From Ochrobactrum vermis (GTDB lineage Bacteria > Pseudomonadota > Alphaproteobacteria > Rhizobiales > Rhizobiaceae): a stretch of 64,000 nucleotides of DNA. The notes below the pieces were generated by a model, which worked only from the letters and a program-made list of their open reading frames with translations, was not told the DNA's origin and made no database searches. The translations under genes and the position numbers were made by a program. Shown one piece after another: positions 29,168 through 39,300 of this stretch (the stretch's first letter is position 1; every line of letters starts with the position of its first letter). The DNA lies in NCBI RefSeq assembly GCF_002975205.1, contig NZ_PCOC01000001.1, positions 1,798,001-1,862,000 of the forward strand, read 5' to 3'.

Positions 29168-29899
29168 TTGGACACACCGACGATTTCTGTGGTTATCCCC
29201 TGCCGCAACGAAGCCGACAATCTTGCATTCCTGCTGGATGAAGTCGATGCCGCCATGCAGGGCCGCGCATACGAAGTCATCGTCGTCGACGACGGTTCGA
29301 CGGACTCAACCAGCGATGTGCTTGCAGGCCGCATCCATGCGGGCAAGCCGCTTCGCCATCTGCGCCACGACCGGTCATCAGGCCAGAGCGCCGCAGTGCG
29401 CTCCGGTGTGTTTGCAGCGCGCGGCCCGATTGTCGTGACGATGGACGGCGACGGACAGAACAACCCCGCCTACCTTCCCGTTCTGGCAGATGCATTGATG
29501 AAGGCTGGGCCTGACTACGGCATTGCGGCCGGACAGCGTCTCAAGCGCACGGATACGAAACTCAAGCAGCTTTCGTCTCGTTTTGCCAACAATCTGCGTG
29601 GTGCGATTCTGAAAGACAAGACACGCGATTCCGGCTGCGGCCTGAAAGCGCTGCGCACCGACCTCTTCCGGCAATTGCCTTTCTTCGATGGATGGCATCG
29701 CTATCTGCCTGCGTTGGCAATCCGCGAGGGCTTCGACGTCGTGCATGTCGATGTCATCGATCGCGAACGCCGCCACGGCAAGTCCAATTACGGTATTCTA
29801 GACCGTGGAATGCGCGGCATTCTGGATCTTTATGGCGTCTGGTGGCTGCGGAAGCGTCGCAAGGTCGTTCCCCGCGTGAGGGAGATCACCCATGACTGA
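29168..29899 (+). CDS. Family 2 glycosyltransferase, polyprenyl-phosphate sugar synthase type (RgtE-like)
   Basis: Probable transferase that loads a sugar from a UDP donor onto polyprenyl phosphate. The 243-residue GT-A protein starts (M)DTPTISVVIPCRNEADN from a TTG with AAGGAA eight bases upstream; in-frame upstream codons lack support. It contains VVDDGSTD, TMDGDGQNNP (DxD metal site) and a DSGCGLKAL segment, but no clear C-terminal membrane helices. It overlaps a LAB_N membrane protein gene by eight bases. In Rhizobium the same pair (RgtE and RgtF) makes dodecaprenyl-phosphate galacturonic acid for LPS core and lipid A; a similar role is inferred. Confidence 0.82.
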   Translation: MDTPTISVVIPCRNEADNLAFLLDEVDAAMQGRAYEVIVVDDGSTDSTSDVLAGRIHAGKPLRHLRHDRSSGQSAAVRSGVFAARGPIVVTMDGDGQNNPAYLPVLADALMKAGPDYGIAAGQRLKRTDTKLKQLSSRFANNLRGAILKDKTRDSGCGLKALRTDLFRQLPFFDGWHRYLPALAIREGFDVVHVDVIDRERRHGKSNYGILDRGMRGILDLYGVWWLRKRRKVVPRVREITHD

Positions 29900-30221
29900 T
29901 ATTTTCAACAGTCTGTCGCAGTGGCTGCATGAGGTATTCGTGGCGCAGTGGGACGGCTGGATTGTGCTGGGATTCATCGCCCAGGCCTGCTTCACCATGC
30001 GCTTCGTCGTGCAATGGCTCGCTTCCGAAAAGGCGAAGCGCAGCGTCATGCCGGTCGCCTTCTGGTTCTTCTCGCTTTTCGGTGGCACCTTGCTGTTGAT
30101 CTACGCGATCCAGCGCAAGGATCCTGTATTTATCGCAGGCCAAGGACTTGGCCTCGTCGTCTATATTCGCAATCTCTGGCTCATCGCCAACGAGAAAAAG
30201 CGGCCGACGACCGGGGAGTAA
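29892..30221 (+). CDS. Lipid-A-disaccharide synthase N-terminal-like (LAB_N) membrane protein (RgtF-like)
   Basis: Small inner-membrane protein of 109 residues with three predicted helices. The FIAQACFTMRFVVQWLASEKAKRS and PVAFWFFSLFGGTLLLIYA segments are diagnostic of the LAB_N domain. It starts inside the end of the glycosyltransferase gene (eight-base overlap), so the products are made together and probably form one membrane complex. RgtF of Rhizobium is the closest functional model. Its stop codon TAA lies in the loop of a CCGGGGAGT/ACTCCCCGG hairpin. Confidence 0.82.
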   Translation: MTDIFNSLSQWLHEVFVAQWDGWIVLGFIAQACFTMRFVVQWLASEKAKRSVMPVAFWFFSLFGGTLLLIYAIQRKDPVFIAGQGLGLVVYIRNLWLIANEKKRPTTGE

Positions 30222-30230
30222 ACTCCCCGG
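30211..30230 (+). terminator. Hairpin spanning the LAB_N stop codon
   Basis: CCGGGGAGT and ACTCCCCGG form a nine-base stem with a two-base loop; AATTTCT follows. A weak terminator or an mRNA-end stabiliser. Confidence 0.45.
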
Positions 30231-30236
30231 AATTTC

Positions 30237-30288
30237 TAGAGTATTTCCGGACGCAAAACCGGTTTCCACTTTTGCTGGAAATGCTCTG
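30237..30288. repeat. RIME-like palindromic repeat between convergent genes
   Basis: TAGAGTATTTCCGGACGCAA at one end and TTGCTGGAAATGCTCT at the other, with AACCGGTT at the centre. It fills almost the whole gap between the LAB_N gene and ugd. Confidence 0.75.
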
Positions 30289-30289
30289 G

Positions 30290-31600
30290 TCAGGCCGGAA
30301 GCGTCCGGCCGACCGACCGATAATCGAGCCCGGTGCCTGCAATGTCTTCTGCCTTGTAGACATTGCGCAGATCAATCAGCACATTTCCGGCCATGACACC
30401 TGCCACGCGTTTCAGATCAAGCGCACGATAAGCGTTCCATTCCGTCAGCAGGGCGACGACGCCCGCTCCCTTTGCCGCTTCGTAAGCCGAATTGCACCAG
30501 ACGACATCGGGAAGCACCGCCCTGGCAGCGTCCATGGCTTCCGGATCATGCGCCTGAACCTTGATCCCGGCCTTCTGAATGGCCGCGATAATATCGAGCG
30601 CCGGTGACTCGCGAATATCATCCGTGTTCGGTTTGAAGGCAACGCCGAGAACGGCAACGGTATCCGCACCGTTCTCCTTGGCAGCAGCCACGATCCGTTC
30701 AGCCATCGACTGTTTGCGCACCTCATTGACCGCAATGACTTGCTCAATCAGCGATTGCGGTGCCGCATATTTTTTGCCGGTCGCAGCGAAGGCACGCGTA
30801 TCCTTCGGAAAGCACGATCCGCCAAAGCCCGGACCCGCATGGAGGAATTTCGAGCCGATGCGATTGTCCATGCCGATGGCGCGCGCCACTTCCTGCACGT
30901 TGCCGCCGGTCTTTTCGCAAAGATCGGCCACTTCGTTGATGAAAGTCACCTTCATGGCCAGAAAGGCATTGGCCGCATATTTGATGATTTCCGCGTTTTC
31001 CAGCGATGTGACGACCATTGGCGTCTCGCGCAGATAGAGCGGACGATAAAGGCGCTGCATTGCCGTCTTGCCGCTCTCATCCTCGACGCCAACGACCACA
31101 CGGTCAGGTCGCATGAAGTCTTCAATAGCCGAACCTTCCCGCAGGAATTCCGGATTGGACACCATAGAGAACGGCACACCTGGACGAGCAGCCTTGATAC
31201 GGTCGCGGATGCGCGCATTGGTGCCGACCACCACCGTCGACTTGATAACGACCACGGCGCCGGGCTTCATGGCGGCTGCAATTTCATCTGCAGCCGCTTC
31301 GATATATTGCAGGTCCGCCTCGCCGTCGCCGCGACGGGACGGCGTGCCGACCGCGATGAAGATGACGTCGGCATCGGCGACGCTTGCTGGAAGATCGGTA
31401 CTGAACTCCAGCCGGCCATCGCGAATATTGCGGGTCATCAGTTCATCGAGCCCCGGCTCGAAAATCGTGACCTTCCCGGCTGTCAGCCGCTCGATGATCG
31501 ACGGGTTCTTGTCGACGCAGGTAACGTGAAAGCCGAATTCGGCAAAACACACACCCGAAACCAGCCCCACATAGCCCGTTCCGATCATCGCCAGCTTCAT
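30290..31600 (-). CDS. ugd: UDP-glucose 6-dehydrogenase
   Basis: Oxidises UDP-glucose twice with NAD+ to UDP-glucuronate, the precursor of uronic acids in polysaccharides and LPS. The 436-residue protein has the N-terminal nucleotide-binding motif IGTGYVGL, FIAVGTPSRRGDG, and the catalytic cysteine C263 in GGSCFPKD, followed by the C-terminal domain with AVLGVAFKPNTDDIRESP. It faces the glycosyltransferase/LAB_N pair across a repeat element. UDP-GlcA can be epimerised to UDP-GalA, the presumed donor of that pair, so the locus may be one functional unit despite separate transcripts. Confidence 0.95.
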   Translation of the reverse strand: MKLAMIGTGYVGLVSGVCFAEFGFHVTCVDKNPSIIERLTAGKVTIFEPGLDELMTRNIRDGRLEFSTDLPASVADADVIFIAVGTPSRRGDGEADLQYIEAAADEIAAAMKPGAVVVIKSTVVVGTNARIRDRIKAARPGVPFSMVSNPEFLREGSAIEDFMRPDRVVVGVEDESGKTAMQRLYRPLYLRETPMVVTSLENAEIIKYAANAFLAMKVTFINEVADLCEKTGGNVQEVARAIGMDNRIGSKFLHAGPGFGGSCFPKDTRAFAATGKKYAAPQSLIEQVIAVNEVRKQSMAERIVAAAKENGADTVAVLGVAFKPNTDDIRESPALDIIAAIQKAGIKVQAHDPEAMDAARAVLPDVVWCNSAYEAAKGAGVVALLTEWNAYRALDLKRVAGVMAGNVLIDLRNVYKAEDIAGTGLDYRSVGRTLPA

Positions 31601-31770
31601 AGGTTCAGTCCTTCAGTTTGCCTTCGTGAGAGCCTGTCGAAACTCCAGTTTCGGTTCGCCGACAATGGTCGCTTTGGAGCCCCGGAGCATAATGTACTTA
31701 AAGTTACATAAGCACCGGAAGCGCAAAACAACGCCATTTGCAGGCAACCAGAGCCGAAATATCGGTAGGT

Positions 31771-32457
31771 TCACAGCCATTTGTCGTAGTCGGATACCAG
31801 AAGATGCAGCGGCTTCTCGTTTTCTTCGATATTCGAAAAGCGGCCGATCGGCTCGCGGAAAATATTATCGGTCAGGTCATCGTTGACGGTGGAAACCTCG
31901 CCGATCAACACATCGCCGCCCTCGCCCCAGAAGGCATGCCAGTTGCCAGGCAGCAACGTCACGCTTTCACCCGGCTGAAGCTTCAGATGAGCGCCAGCCT
32001 TCTGCGTCACAAGACGTCCATCCGTTGCAACTGTCACGTCAGTTTCTTCATCCACACTGCCGTCTGGCAGTGAGTTGAACAGTTCCAGCACCAGCGTGCC
32101 GCCGCCGCGATTGATGATGTCCTCGGCTTTCACCACATGGCGATGCATCGGCGAAAGCTGGTTCTTGCGCGAAATCATGATCTTTTCGGCATAAAGCATT
32201 CCGCCCCCGCGCTTGAGGTCCTCGGCATTGCCGTTGCGCGTGGTGAAGAGGAACAGGCCGAGATCAGCGAACTTGCCCTGCCCGTAATCCGTAATATCCC
32301 AGCCGAGACGTGCATCGCGAATGGCGTGCGCATCTGAAGAGGTCCGCGCCTTGAGTTCGTCGGGCGACCAGTAAGCGAAAGGCGGCATAACGTAGCCGAA
32401 AGAACGGATGAATGCGTCGCTTTCGCGGATGATTTCGTTGATTTCAGAACGTTTCAT
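31771..32457 (-). CDS. D-lyxose ketol-isomerase-like cupin protein
   Basis: Predicted sugar isomerase of 228 residues resembling D-lyxose isomerase (EC 5.3.1.15 family). The single cupin-like domain carries metal-binding candidates in QLSPMHRHVVKAEDIINRGGG (two His, one Glu) and a later LPGNWHAFWGEGGDVLIGEVS. The start MKRSEINEII follows a GGGAGG element and matches the family N-terminus. No sugar transporter or kinase gene is adjacent, so the physiological sugar and regulation are unknown. Confidence 0.83.
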   Translation of the reverse strand: MKRSEINEIIRESDAFIRSFGYVMPPFAYWSPDELKARTSSDAHAIRDARLGWDITDYGQGKFADLGLFLFTTRNGNAEDLKRGGGMLYAEKIMISRKNQLSPMHRHVVKAEDIINRGGGTLVLELFNSLPDGSVDEETDVTVATDGRLVTQKAGAHLKLQPGESVTLLPGNWHAFWGEGGDVLIGEVSTVNDDLTDNIFREPIGRFSNIEENEKPLHLLVSDYDKWL

Positions 32458-34088
<1,631 letters not shown>

Positions 34089-34120
34089 AATCGTAATGCG
34101 AATCGAGAAGTGAGAAGGCC

Positions 34121-35239
34121 ATGCAGCCTCTGAAATATCTGGACGAGATGCTGCCGTGGAACGACAGGTTGCAGATGCTGGAATGCATTTCGGCCATCGA
34201 AGAAGCGCCAGACGTGATGACCTTCTCCTTCAAGACCGCCGAGGACAACTGGTTCCGCTATACGCCGGGCCAGTTCGTCACACTCGAACTGCCGATTGAA
34301 AGGGCGGACGGTCTCGGCCCGGTGCTTCGGACCTATACGCTGTCCTCGACCCCTTCCCGTCCCTACCACGTCTCCGTCACGGTCAAGGCGCAAAAAGACA
34401 GCATCGGCACACGCTGGATGCTCGACAATCTGCGCCCGCCGATGAAGATCAAGGCTTATGGGCCAAACGGCGACTTCTCCCTCGCCAACCATCCGGGCGA
34501 AAAATATCTTTTCGTTTCCGCCGGTTCCGGCATCACGCCAATGGTCTCCATGACGCGCTGGCTTTTCGACTGCGCACCTGCAACCGACCTGGCTTTCATC
34601 AATTGCGCACGTAGCCCGGACGACATCATTTTCCGGCGCGAACTGGAACTGCTGGCCGGCCGCATGGAAGCAATGCATCTGGCCTTCATCGTCGAGCAGT
34701 CGTCGGCGCGCCATGTCTGGCTGGGCCTTCACGGACGCATCGACCGCGCCCGGCTTGAATTGCTTGCACCCGATTTCCTGCATCGCAAGGTTTTCTGCTG
34801 CGGACCGGAACCGTTCATGAACGGTGTGCGGGGCCTGCTGGAAGATGCCGGTTTCAACATGGCCAACTACCATCAGGAGAGCTTTCAACCAGCCAGCGAA
34901 ATTTCATCGGTTCCGGTGCCTTCGTCGCTCTCCGAAACGCCAAGCATTCCCAGCGCTGCCCCGGCTCCGGCAGTTGCAGCCGCAAGCGTCGTCTTCAGCC
35001 TTTCCGGTGTGGAAGTCGAATGCACTGAAAACGACACGATCCTGCTTGCCGCACGCAATGGCGGCCTCAAGATTCCGAGCGCCTGCGAGTTTGGAATCTG
35101 CGGCACCTGCAAAGTGAAATGCCTCGGCGGCGAGACCGAGATGACCCACAATGGCGGCATTCGCGACGATGAAATCGCCGAGGGCTATATCCTCGCCTGT
35201 TGCAGCCGCCCCCGCGGTCGTGTGGAGATTGATGCTTAG
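34121..35239 (+). CDS. gbcB: Glycine betaine monooxygenase, flavin/ferredoxin reductase subunit
   Basis: Reductase of 372 residues that passes electrons from NAD(P)H to GbcA. It has an FAD-binding domain with RTYTLSSTPS, an NAD-binding domain with FVSAGSGITPMVSMTRWL and FCCGPEPFM, a Pro/Ala/Ser linker (about 265-295), and a C-terminal plant-type 2Fe-2S domain with CEFGICGTCKVKC. It is in an operon with gbcA. Its TAG stop codon (35237-35239) is the first triplet of a palindromic repeat, which may have trimmed or reset the C-terminus. Confidence 0.9.
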   Translation: MQPLKYLDEMLPWNDRLQMLECISAIEEAPDVMTFSFKTAEDNWFRYTPGQFVTLELPIERADGLGPVLRTYTLSSTPSRPYHVSVTVKAQKDSIGTRWMLDNLRPPMKIKAYGPNGDFSLANHPGEKYLFVSAGSGITPMVSMTRWLFDCAPATDLAFINCARSPDDIIFRRELELLAGRMEAMHLAFIVEQSSARHVWLGLHGRIDRARLELLAPDFLHRKVFCCGPEPFMNGVRGLLEDAGFNMANYHQESFQPASEISSVPVPSSLSETPSIPSAAPAPAVAAASVVFSLSGVEVECTENDTILLAARNGGLKIPSACEFGICGTCKVKCLGGETEMTHNGGIRDDEIAEGYILACCSRPRGRVEIDA

Positions 35240-35286
35240 AGCACATCGCGAAAAGTGTGAAACAGCTTTCGTGATGCGCGCTCTAA
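35237..35286. repeat. RIME-like palindromic repeat at the gbcB stop
   Basis: TAGAGCACATCGCGAAAAGT at the left and TTTCGTGATGCGCGCTCTAA at the right are near-complementary, with a GAAACAG centre. It begins on the gbcB stop codon. Confidence 0.8.
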
Positions 35287-35288
35287 AA

Positions 35289-35510
35289 TCAGGCCTTCTT
35301 GAGAAACTCGGTCCGCAGTACCAGCCCCTTGACCTGCTTGGTGCTGCAATCGACTTCGTCGGGATTTCCGGTGAGGCGAATCCCCTTGACCAGTGTTCCC
35401 CGCTTCAGGGTCGTGGATGTTCCCTTGACCTTCAGGTCTTTGATGAGCGTGACGGAATCGCCGTCATTCAGTTGAGTGCCATTGCTGTCGCGCACGATTA
35501 CGTCGGTCAT
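35289..35510 (-). CDS. PhnA-like (YjdM) protein, C-terminal domain only
   Basis: A 73-residue protein matching the C-terminal PhnA domain: MTDVIVRDSNGTQLNDGDSV, then LIKDLKVKGTSTTLKRGTLVKGI, and LRTEFLKKA at the end. Full-length YjdM proteins carry an N-terminal zinc ribbon that is absent here, so this is the short form common in alphaproteobacteria. Despite the name, no role in phosphonate breakdown is established. The start is the ATG beginning MTDVIV; the extra upstream codons are not family-like. Confidence 0.85.
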   Translation of the reverse strand: MTDVIVRDSNGTQLNDGDSVTLIKDLKVKGTSTTLKRGTLVKGIRLTGNPDEVDCSTKQVKGLVLRTEFLKKA

Positions 35511-35648
35511 GACGGTTTCCTGTCTGGTTTTGGTTTGAGCCGTCCGTAGCACTCTTGCCGACGTTATACCAGAACACGGCTTACTGCTGGTCTCGCGAAA
35601 CCTGTCTGGCTATAGTCAATAACGCAATGAGCAAAGCGGGAGCACTCC

Positions 35649-36278
35649 ATGATCGGTCATGCACTTGTGGTAATCGACGTACAGAATGATTTCTGCCCCG
35701 GCGGTGCGCTGGCGGTTAATCGCGGTGACGAAATCATTCCCACCGTCAACCGGCTGATCGACGAAAGCGAGCACGTCATCCTCACACAGGACTGGCATCC
35801 AGCCAATCATTCAAGCTTCGCATCGACCCATTCCCACGCCAAGCCCTTCGACACGATCGAAATGGCCTATGGCCTGCAGACGCTCTGGCCCGACCATTGC
35901 GTTCAGGGCAGTCACGGCGCGGATTTCCACGCTGACCTGCAATGGATGCGGGCCCAGCTCGTCCTTCGCAAAGGCTTTCGCATCGGCATAGACAGCTATT
36001 CGGCATTCTTCGAAAACGACCGCAGCACACCGACCGGTCTTGGTGGGTATCTGCGCGAACGCAACATCGGCTCGCTCACGCTGGTGGGGCTGGCTACCGA
36101 CTTCTGCGTAGCCTACTCGGCGCTTGACGCCATGGCCGAAGGCTTTCAGGTGCGCGTCCGTCTGGATGCATGTCGCGGGATCGATCTCAACGGCTCGATG
36201 GACATCATGCTGCAGAAGATGAAGCAGGCTGGCGTCGAACTGATCGACGAGCCTGCTTCGGCTTCGCACCTGTTATAG
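35649..36278 (+). CDS. pncA: Nicotinamidase/pyrazinamidase
   Basis: Hydrolyses nicotinamide to nicotinate in the NAD salvage pathway, and also activates pyrazinamide in sensitive organisms. The 209-residue isochorismatase-fold protein has the catalytic triad D10 (VVIDVQNDF), K108 (LVLRKG) and C153 (ATDFCVAY), and the metal-binding TQDWHPANH segment around 47-54. GGGAG lies upstream of the ATG at a good distance. It converges with a DUF2165 gene four bases away. Confidence 0.95.
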   Translation: MIGHALVVIDVQNDFCPGGALAVNRGDEIIPTVNRLIDESEHVILTQDWHPANHSSFASTHSHAKPFDTIEMAYGLQTLWPDHCVQGSHGADFHADLQWMRAQLVLRKGFRIGIDSYSAFFENDRSTPTGLGGYLRERNIGSLTLVGLATDFCVAYSALDAMAEGFQVRVRLDACRGIDLNGSMDIMLQKMKQAGVELIDEPASASHLL

Positions 36279-36282
36279 CATA

Positions 36283-36780
36283 CTATTCCAGTTCGCCGTC
36301 CGGCAGCACGACAAAGATCAATACGGCAATGATTGTGATGAAGAACCGGAATGCGGATTCGATCCCGTTCCATGTTTGCGACATCCACATGCCGAACCAT
36401 TCTCCGCCAACCGACATGAAGCCGACCTGCCAGACCAGAAAGCCGAGCGACAGACCGGCAATCGCCCATTTCTTGGAGCGGTTGAAACTGACCGCCCGGT
36501 CAGTCAGACGGCCAAGCATCGCAAACGCTCCTATCCAGCACAGGATTGCCGTCAGCGTTTCAGCCGCGATGATAAGCACATAGGCGGCATTGTGCAGCAT
36601 CGGACTAGCGATGGCGCGATATTTGATCGTGGCATCGGGAAAGATAGTGTCCATCATCAGGACGTGCTGCACGAACCCGAAATTGGTGTCGTAATCGGTA
36701 ATGTTACCGAACGAAACCAGCGTCGCGAAAAAGGCAATCGCCGCCACGAAGGCAGTTTTGCTCAACCGTGTTACGATCAT
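36283..36780 (-). CDS. DUF2165 family membrane protein
   Basis: Integral membrane protein of 165 residues with four predicted helices. The family pattern is clear in FVAAIAFFATLVSFGNITDYDTNFGFVQHVLMMDTIF and the WQVGFMSVGGEWFGMWMS segment near the third and fourth helices. Function is unknown in the family. It stands alone, convergent with pncA and separated from the DUF475 gene by its own terminator-bearing spacer. Confidence 0.85.
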   Translation of the reverse strand: MIVTRLSKTAFVAAIAFFATLVSFGNITDYDTNFGFVQHVLMMDTIFPDATIKYRAIASPMLHNAAYVLIIAAETLTAILCWIGAFAMLGRLTDRAVSFNRSKKWAIAGLSLGFLVWQVGFMSVGGEWFGMWMSQTWNGIESAFRFFITIIAVLIFVVLPDGELE

Positions 36781-36909
36781 GGAAACGTCTCTCCCCGAAT
36801 TGGCCGCAGCGCACCGATCATGTCCCCTGAAAGCAATCTCGGCATGAAAGCGATGTCACTCGCATTCGATGATGGTCTTCAACTCCAGTGATTCGGTCAA
36901 GGCCAACAA

Positions 36910-36936
36910 AAAAGGGCAGCGAGAGGCTGCCCTTTT
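36910..36936 (-). terminator. Terminator downstream of the DUF475 gene
   Basis: AAAAGGGCAGC/GCTGCCCTTTT stem with a five-base loop; the minus strand continues with TTTTTTG. Confidence 0.85.
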
Positions 36937-36958
36937 GATCCTGTGACACAAGGCGGCT

Positions 36959-38026
36959 TTAATGCCCTGTTGCCTCTTCTGCTTCTTCCTGCCAGTTCGG
37001 ATTGAGCCGGTTGTAGCGCAGCGAAGACATGAACGAGAGGCCGATCAAAGCCGCACCGATAAGGCCAGTGATGACTTCCGGAATATGCACCAGCGTCTGG
37101 ACATACATGATGACCGCAAGAACCAGGATCGCATAGAAAGCGCCATGTTCGAGATAGCGGTACTGGCCAAGCGTCTTGCGCTCGACAAGCATGATGGTGA
37201 GCGAACGCACATAAAATGCGCCGATACCGAGGCCGATCGCGATGATGAACAGGTTCGTGGTCAGCGCAAACGCGCCGATTACGCCATCGAAGGAAAAGCT
37301 GGCATCAAGCACTTCAAGATAGATGAAGGCGCCCAGACCACCGCGATGGACCATGTCCATCTGCTCCTGCGTCGCGTCCAGAACCTCACCCAATCCTTCA
37401 ACGGCAAGGAAGGTCAGAAGACCGAACAGGGCTGCGATCAGGAATGTGTGCGAATGCTCGGCATCCAGCTGGTAGGAAAAGAAGATGATCAGGGCGATTG
37501 CGACGCCAATCTCGACACCCTGGACCGAAGCGAACCTCGACATGCGGCTTTCGATGGCTTTGATCCAGTGCACATCCTTCTCGACATCGAAGAAGTACTT
37601 CATACCGACCATCAGCAGGAATGTGCCGCCAAAGGCAGCGATGCCTGTATGCGAATCCGAGATCACGCGGGCATATTCATCCGGCTGCCAGATCGCAAGC
37701 TTCAGCGCCGAGATCGGATCGGTCCACATGGCAACCGCAACGATGGCCAGCGGAAAGATGATGCGCATGCCGAAAACAGCAATGATAATGCCCCAGGTCA
37801 GGAAGCGATGCTGCCATTCGGGCGTCATGTCGCGCAGGATGCGGGCATTCACGATAGCATTATCGAAAGAAAGCGAAATTTCGAGAACGCTCAAAACCGC
37901 ACAAATGATGAAGACGGAGACCATTCCCCCAAAAGTGCCGGTCATTTCGTAACCGAGCCAAACGGCACCTGCGAGACCCAATACGGTAAAAACCATGGGC
38001 CAAATAAAATAACGAAGAGTGGCCAT
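36959..38026 (-). CDS. DUF475 domain-containing (TerC-like) membrane protein
   Basis: Polytopic inner-membrane protein of 355 residues with about nine helices. Acidic residues inside membrane segments in LEISLSFDNAIVNARIL and LEVLDASFSFDGVIGAFAL form two related motifs that characterise the TerC/DUF475 group. TerC relatives have been linked to metal (often manganese) efflux or metalation of exported proteins; for this member it remains inference. It is a single-gene unit with a terminator downstream and a repeat in its 5' spacer. Confidence 0.87.
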   Translation of the reverse strand: MATLRYFIWPMVFTVLGLAGAVWLGYEMTGTFGGMVSVFIICAVLSVLEISLSFDNAIVNARILRDMTPEWQHRFLTWGIIIAVFGMRIIFPLAIVAVAMWTDPISALKLAIWQPDEYARVISDSHTGIAAFGGTFLLMVGMKYFFDVEKDVHWIKAIESRMSRFASVQGVEIGVAIALIIFFSYQLDAEHSHTFLIAALFGLLTFLAVEGLGEVLDATQEQMDMVHRGGLGAFIYLEVLDASFSFDGVIGAFALTTNLFIIAIGLGIGAFYVRSLTIMLVERKTLGQYRYLEHGAFYAILVLAVIMYVQTLVHIPEVITGLIGAALIGLSFMSSLRYNRLNPNWQEEAEEATGH

Positions 38027-38438
38027 TTCAAACCATCGAATTATTATTGTTTATCAAACGGACAGGCACCGGCCACGGCAGCGCATGTTATCCGCGAAGC
38101 GAAAACCGCTTCTCGTTACGCGCTCTACCTGACCACTGCTCTTCCCGCCAAGGCGTAACGGCTATGTAAGTAGCTTGCCAGATGCAAACAAGAGAAAGCG
38201 TGGCAATAAATTGGCTAATTTGCGGATTTGATGTGCTGAAATATTTCGTTACTAATCCATGATACTAAAGTAGGACAGACCTGCGACCTCAAACACCTGT
38301 CCGTCCAGTAAAATCTTCCAGAACGCCTGATTTGTACGAATTGTCACGTGGCAAAAACTTTATCTCAACATAAATTCATAGTGAGGGCTGCATATCGCCA
38401 TCGGTTGCTCCCGCTTCAGGAATGAGGAAATTCAACAG
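38027..38438. other. Intergenic region with repeat, no gene
   Basis: 412 bases holding the repeat at 38081-38129 and a possible hairpin (AGGACAG/CTGTCC at about 38273-38300). No coding frame was found. Confidence 0.5.
38081..38129. repeat. RIME-like palindromic repeat
   Basis: GCGCATGTTATCCGCGAAGCG on the left pairs imperfectly with TCTCGTTACGCGCTCTA on the right around an AAACCG centre. Confidence 0.55.
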
Positions 38439-38708
38439 ATGATTGCTCCGGAAGAGCTACAGCGTCGAATAGAGAAAAGACTTGCCGAGAGCAGTTTTTC
38501 ACAGCCGGAGCTTCTGATCCGGCGCGCGCATCGCATGGCACAGGAAGGCAAGAATGGATCGGCCTCTGTCGCCGACGCGCTGCTCAAGGAAGCCGGTTCG
38601 CAAATCGGCCTGCATGAACTCTCCGAAATAATCGACCATAAGCCGTGGCTGCTCGAAATGATTATCAACGGCGCTGGAAAAAAGGGCGGCAATTCTGACC
38701 ACCATTAG
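38439..38708 (+). CDS. Hypothetical 89-residue protein
   Basis: Not recognised. The protein is highly polar and probably helical (ELQRRIEKRLAESSFSQPEL, then RRAHRMAQEGKNGSASVADAL), with no membrane segment, signal or cysteine. Repeated AGGAATGAGGA precedes the ATG, which supports translation, and codon use is like that of neighbours. It lies about 155 bases upstream of a helix-turn-helix gene in the same direction, and the pair may share a promoter. Confidence 0.55.
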   Translation: MIAPEELQRRIEKRLAESSFSQPELLIRRAHRMAQEGKNGSASVADALLKEAGSQIGLHELSEIIDHKPWLLEMIINGAGKKGGNSDHH

Positions 38709-38863
38709 GAACAATTTCTGCAAAAACATGAAGTACCCACGCAGGAAAATCAGTCTGTCTGGATAATTTCTGATCCCGCTTTGATCAGATAAGATGCACC
38801 TCATACCGCGATACACTTCCAGAATTTGTCTTTCATACGTGATTGCAAGGGGAGAACTAGACG

Positions 38864-39163
38864 ATGATAACTGGACCTCAATGCCGTGCCGCGAGGGCGC
38901 TCGTGGAATTCTCCCGCGAGCGTTTGGCGCAATTGTCCGGCATCGACGCACAGATAATCGAACGGTTTGAGCGCAAGCTGGGCCAGCCAACGGATGAGCA
39001 GATTTCGGGACTCGCGGACGCGCTGGAAAAAGCCGGGGCGCAATTCATTCCAGAAAATGGCGGCGGCGCCGGTGTACGTTTGAAATTCAACCGTTCGGAA
39101 ACCAGACGTATTGCCAATCTGGAAAACGAGGGCGGCCCGACTGCTTCCGACGACGTTCCGTAG
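38864..39163 (+). CDS. XRE-family helix-turn-helix protein
   Basis: A 99-residue protein whose first 65 residues fit an XRE/HTH_3 fold: QCRAARALVEFSRERLAQLSG, then IDAQIIERFERKLGQPTDEQ and ISGLADALEKAGAQFIPENG. The conserved C-terminal 'ALE.AGAQFI' ending is typical of small rhizobial regulators. The remaining 30 residues are polar. GGGGAGAA precedes the ATG by seven bases. Target genes are unknown; no operator was identified. It could be an antitoxin-like regulator, but no toxin gene is adjacent. Confidence 0.78.
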   Translation: MITGPQCRAARALVEFSRERLAQLSGIDAQIIERFERKLGQPTDEQISGLADALEKAGAQFIPENGGGAGVRLKFNRSETRRIANLENEGGPTASDDVP

Positions 39164-39240
39164 CCGGGAACCTGGTGAACCGTAAACGCCCCCATCCTGA
39201 AAGAGGATGAAACGGCTTTGTTGGGAATACTATGCTGGTT

Positions 39241-39275
39241 AAAAAGCGCCGGGCTGCTTCAATCAGACCGGCGCT
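39241..39275 (-). terminator. Terminator downstream of the first choloylglycine hydrolase gene
   Basis: AGCGCCGG/CCGGCGCT with a 15-base loop; the minus strand ends in a TTTTT run. Confidence 0.7.
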
Positions 39276-39300
39276 CCGAGTTCTCAGTTCTCGATAAGGC

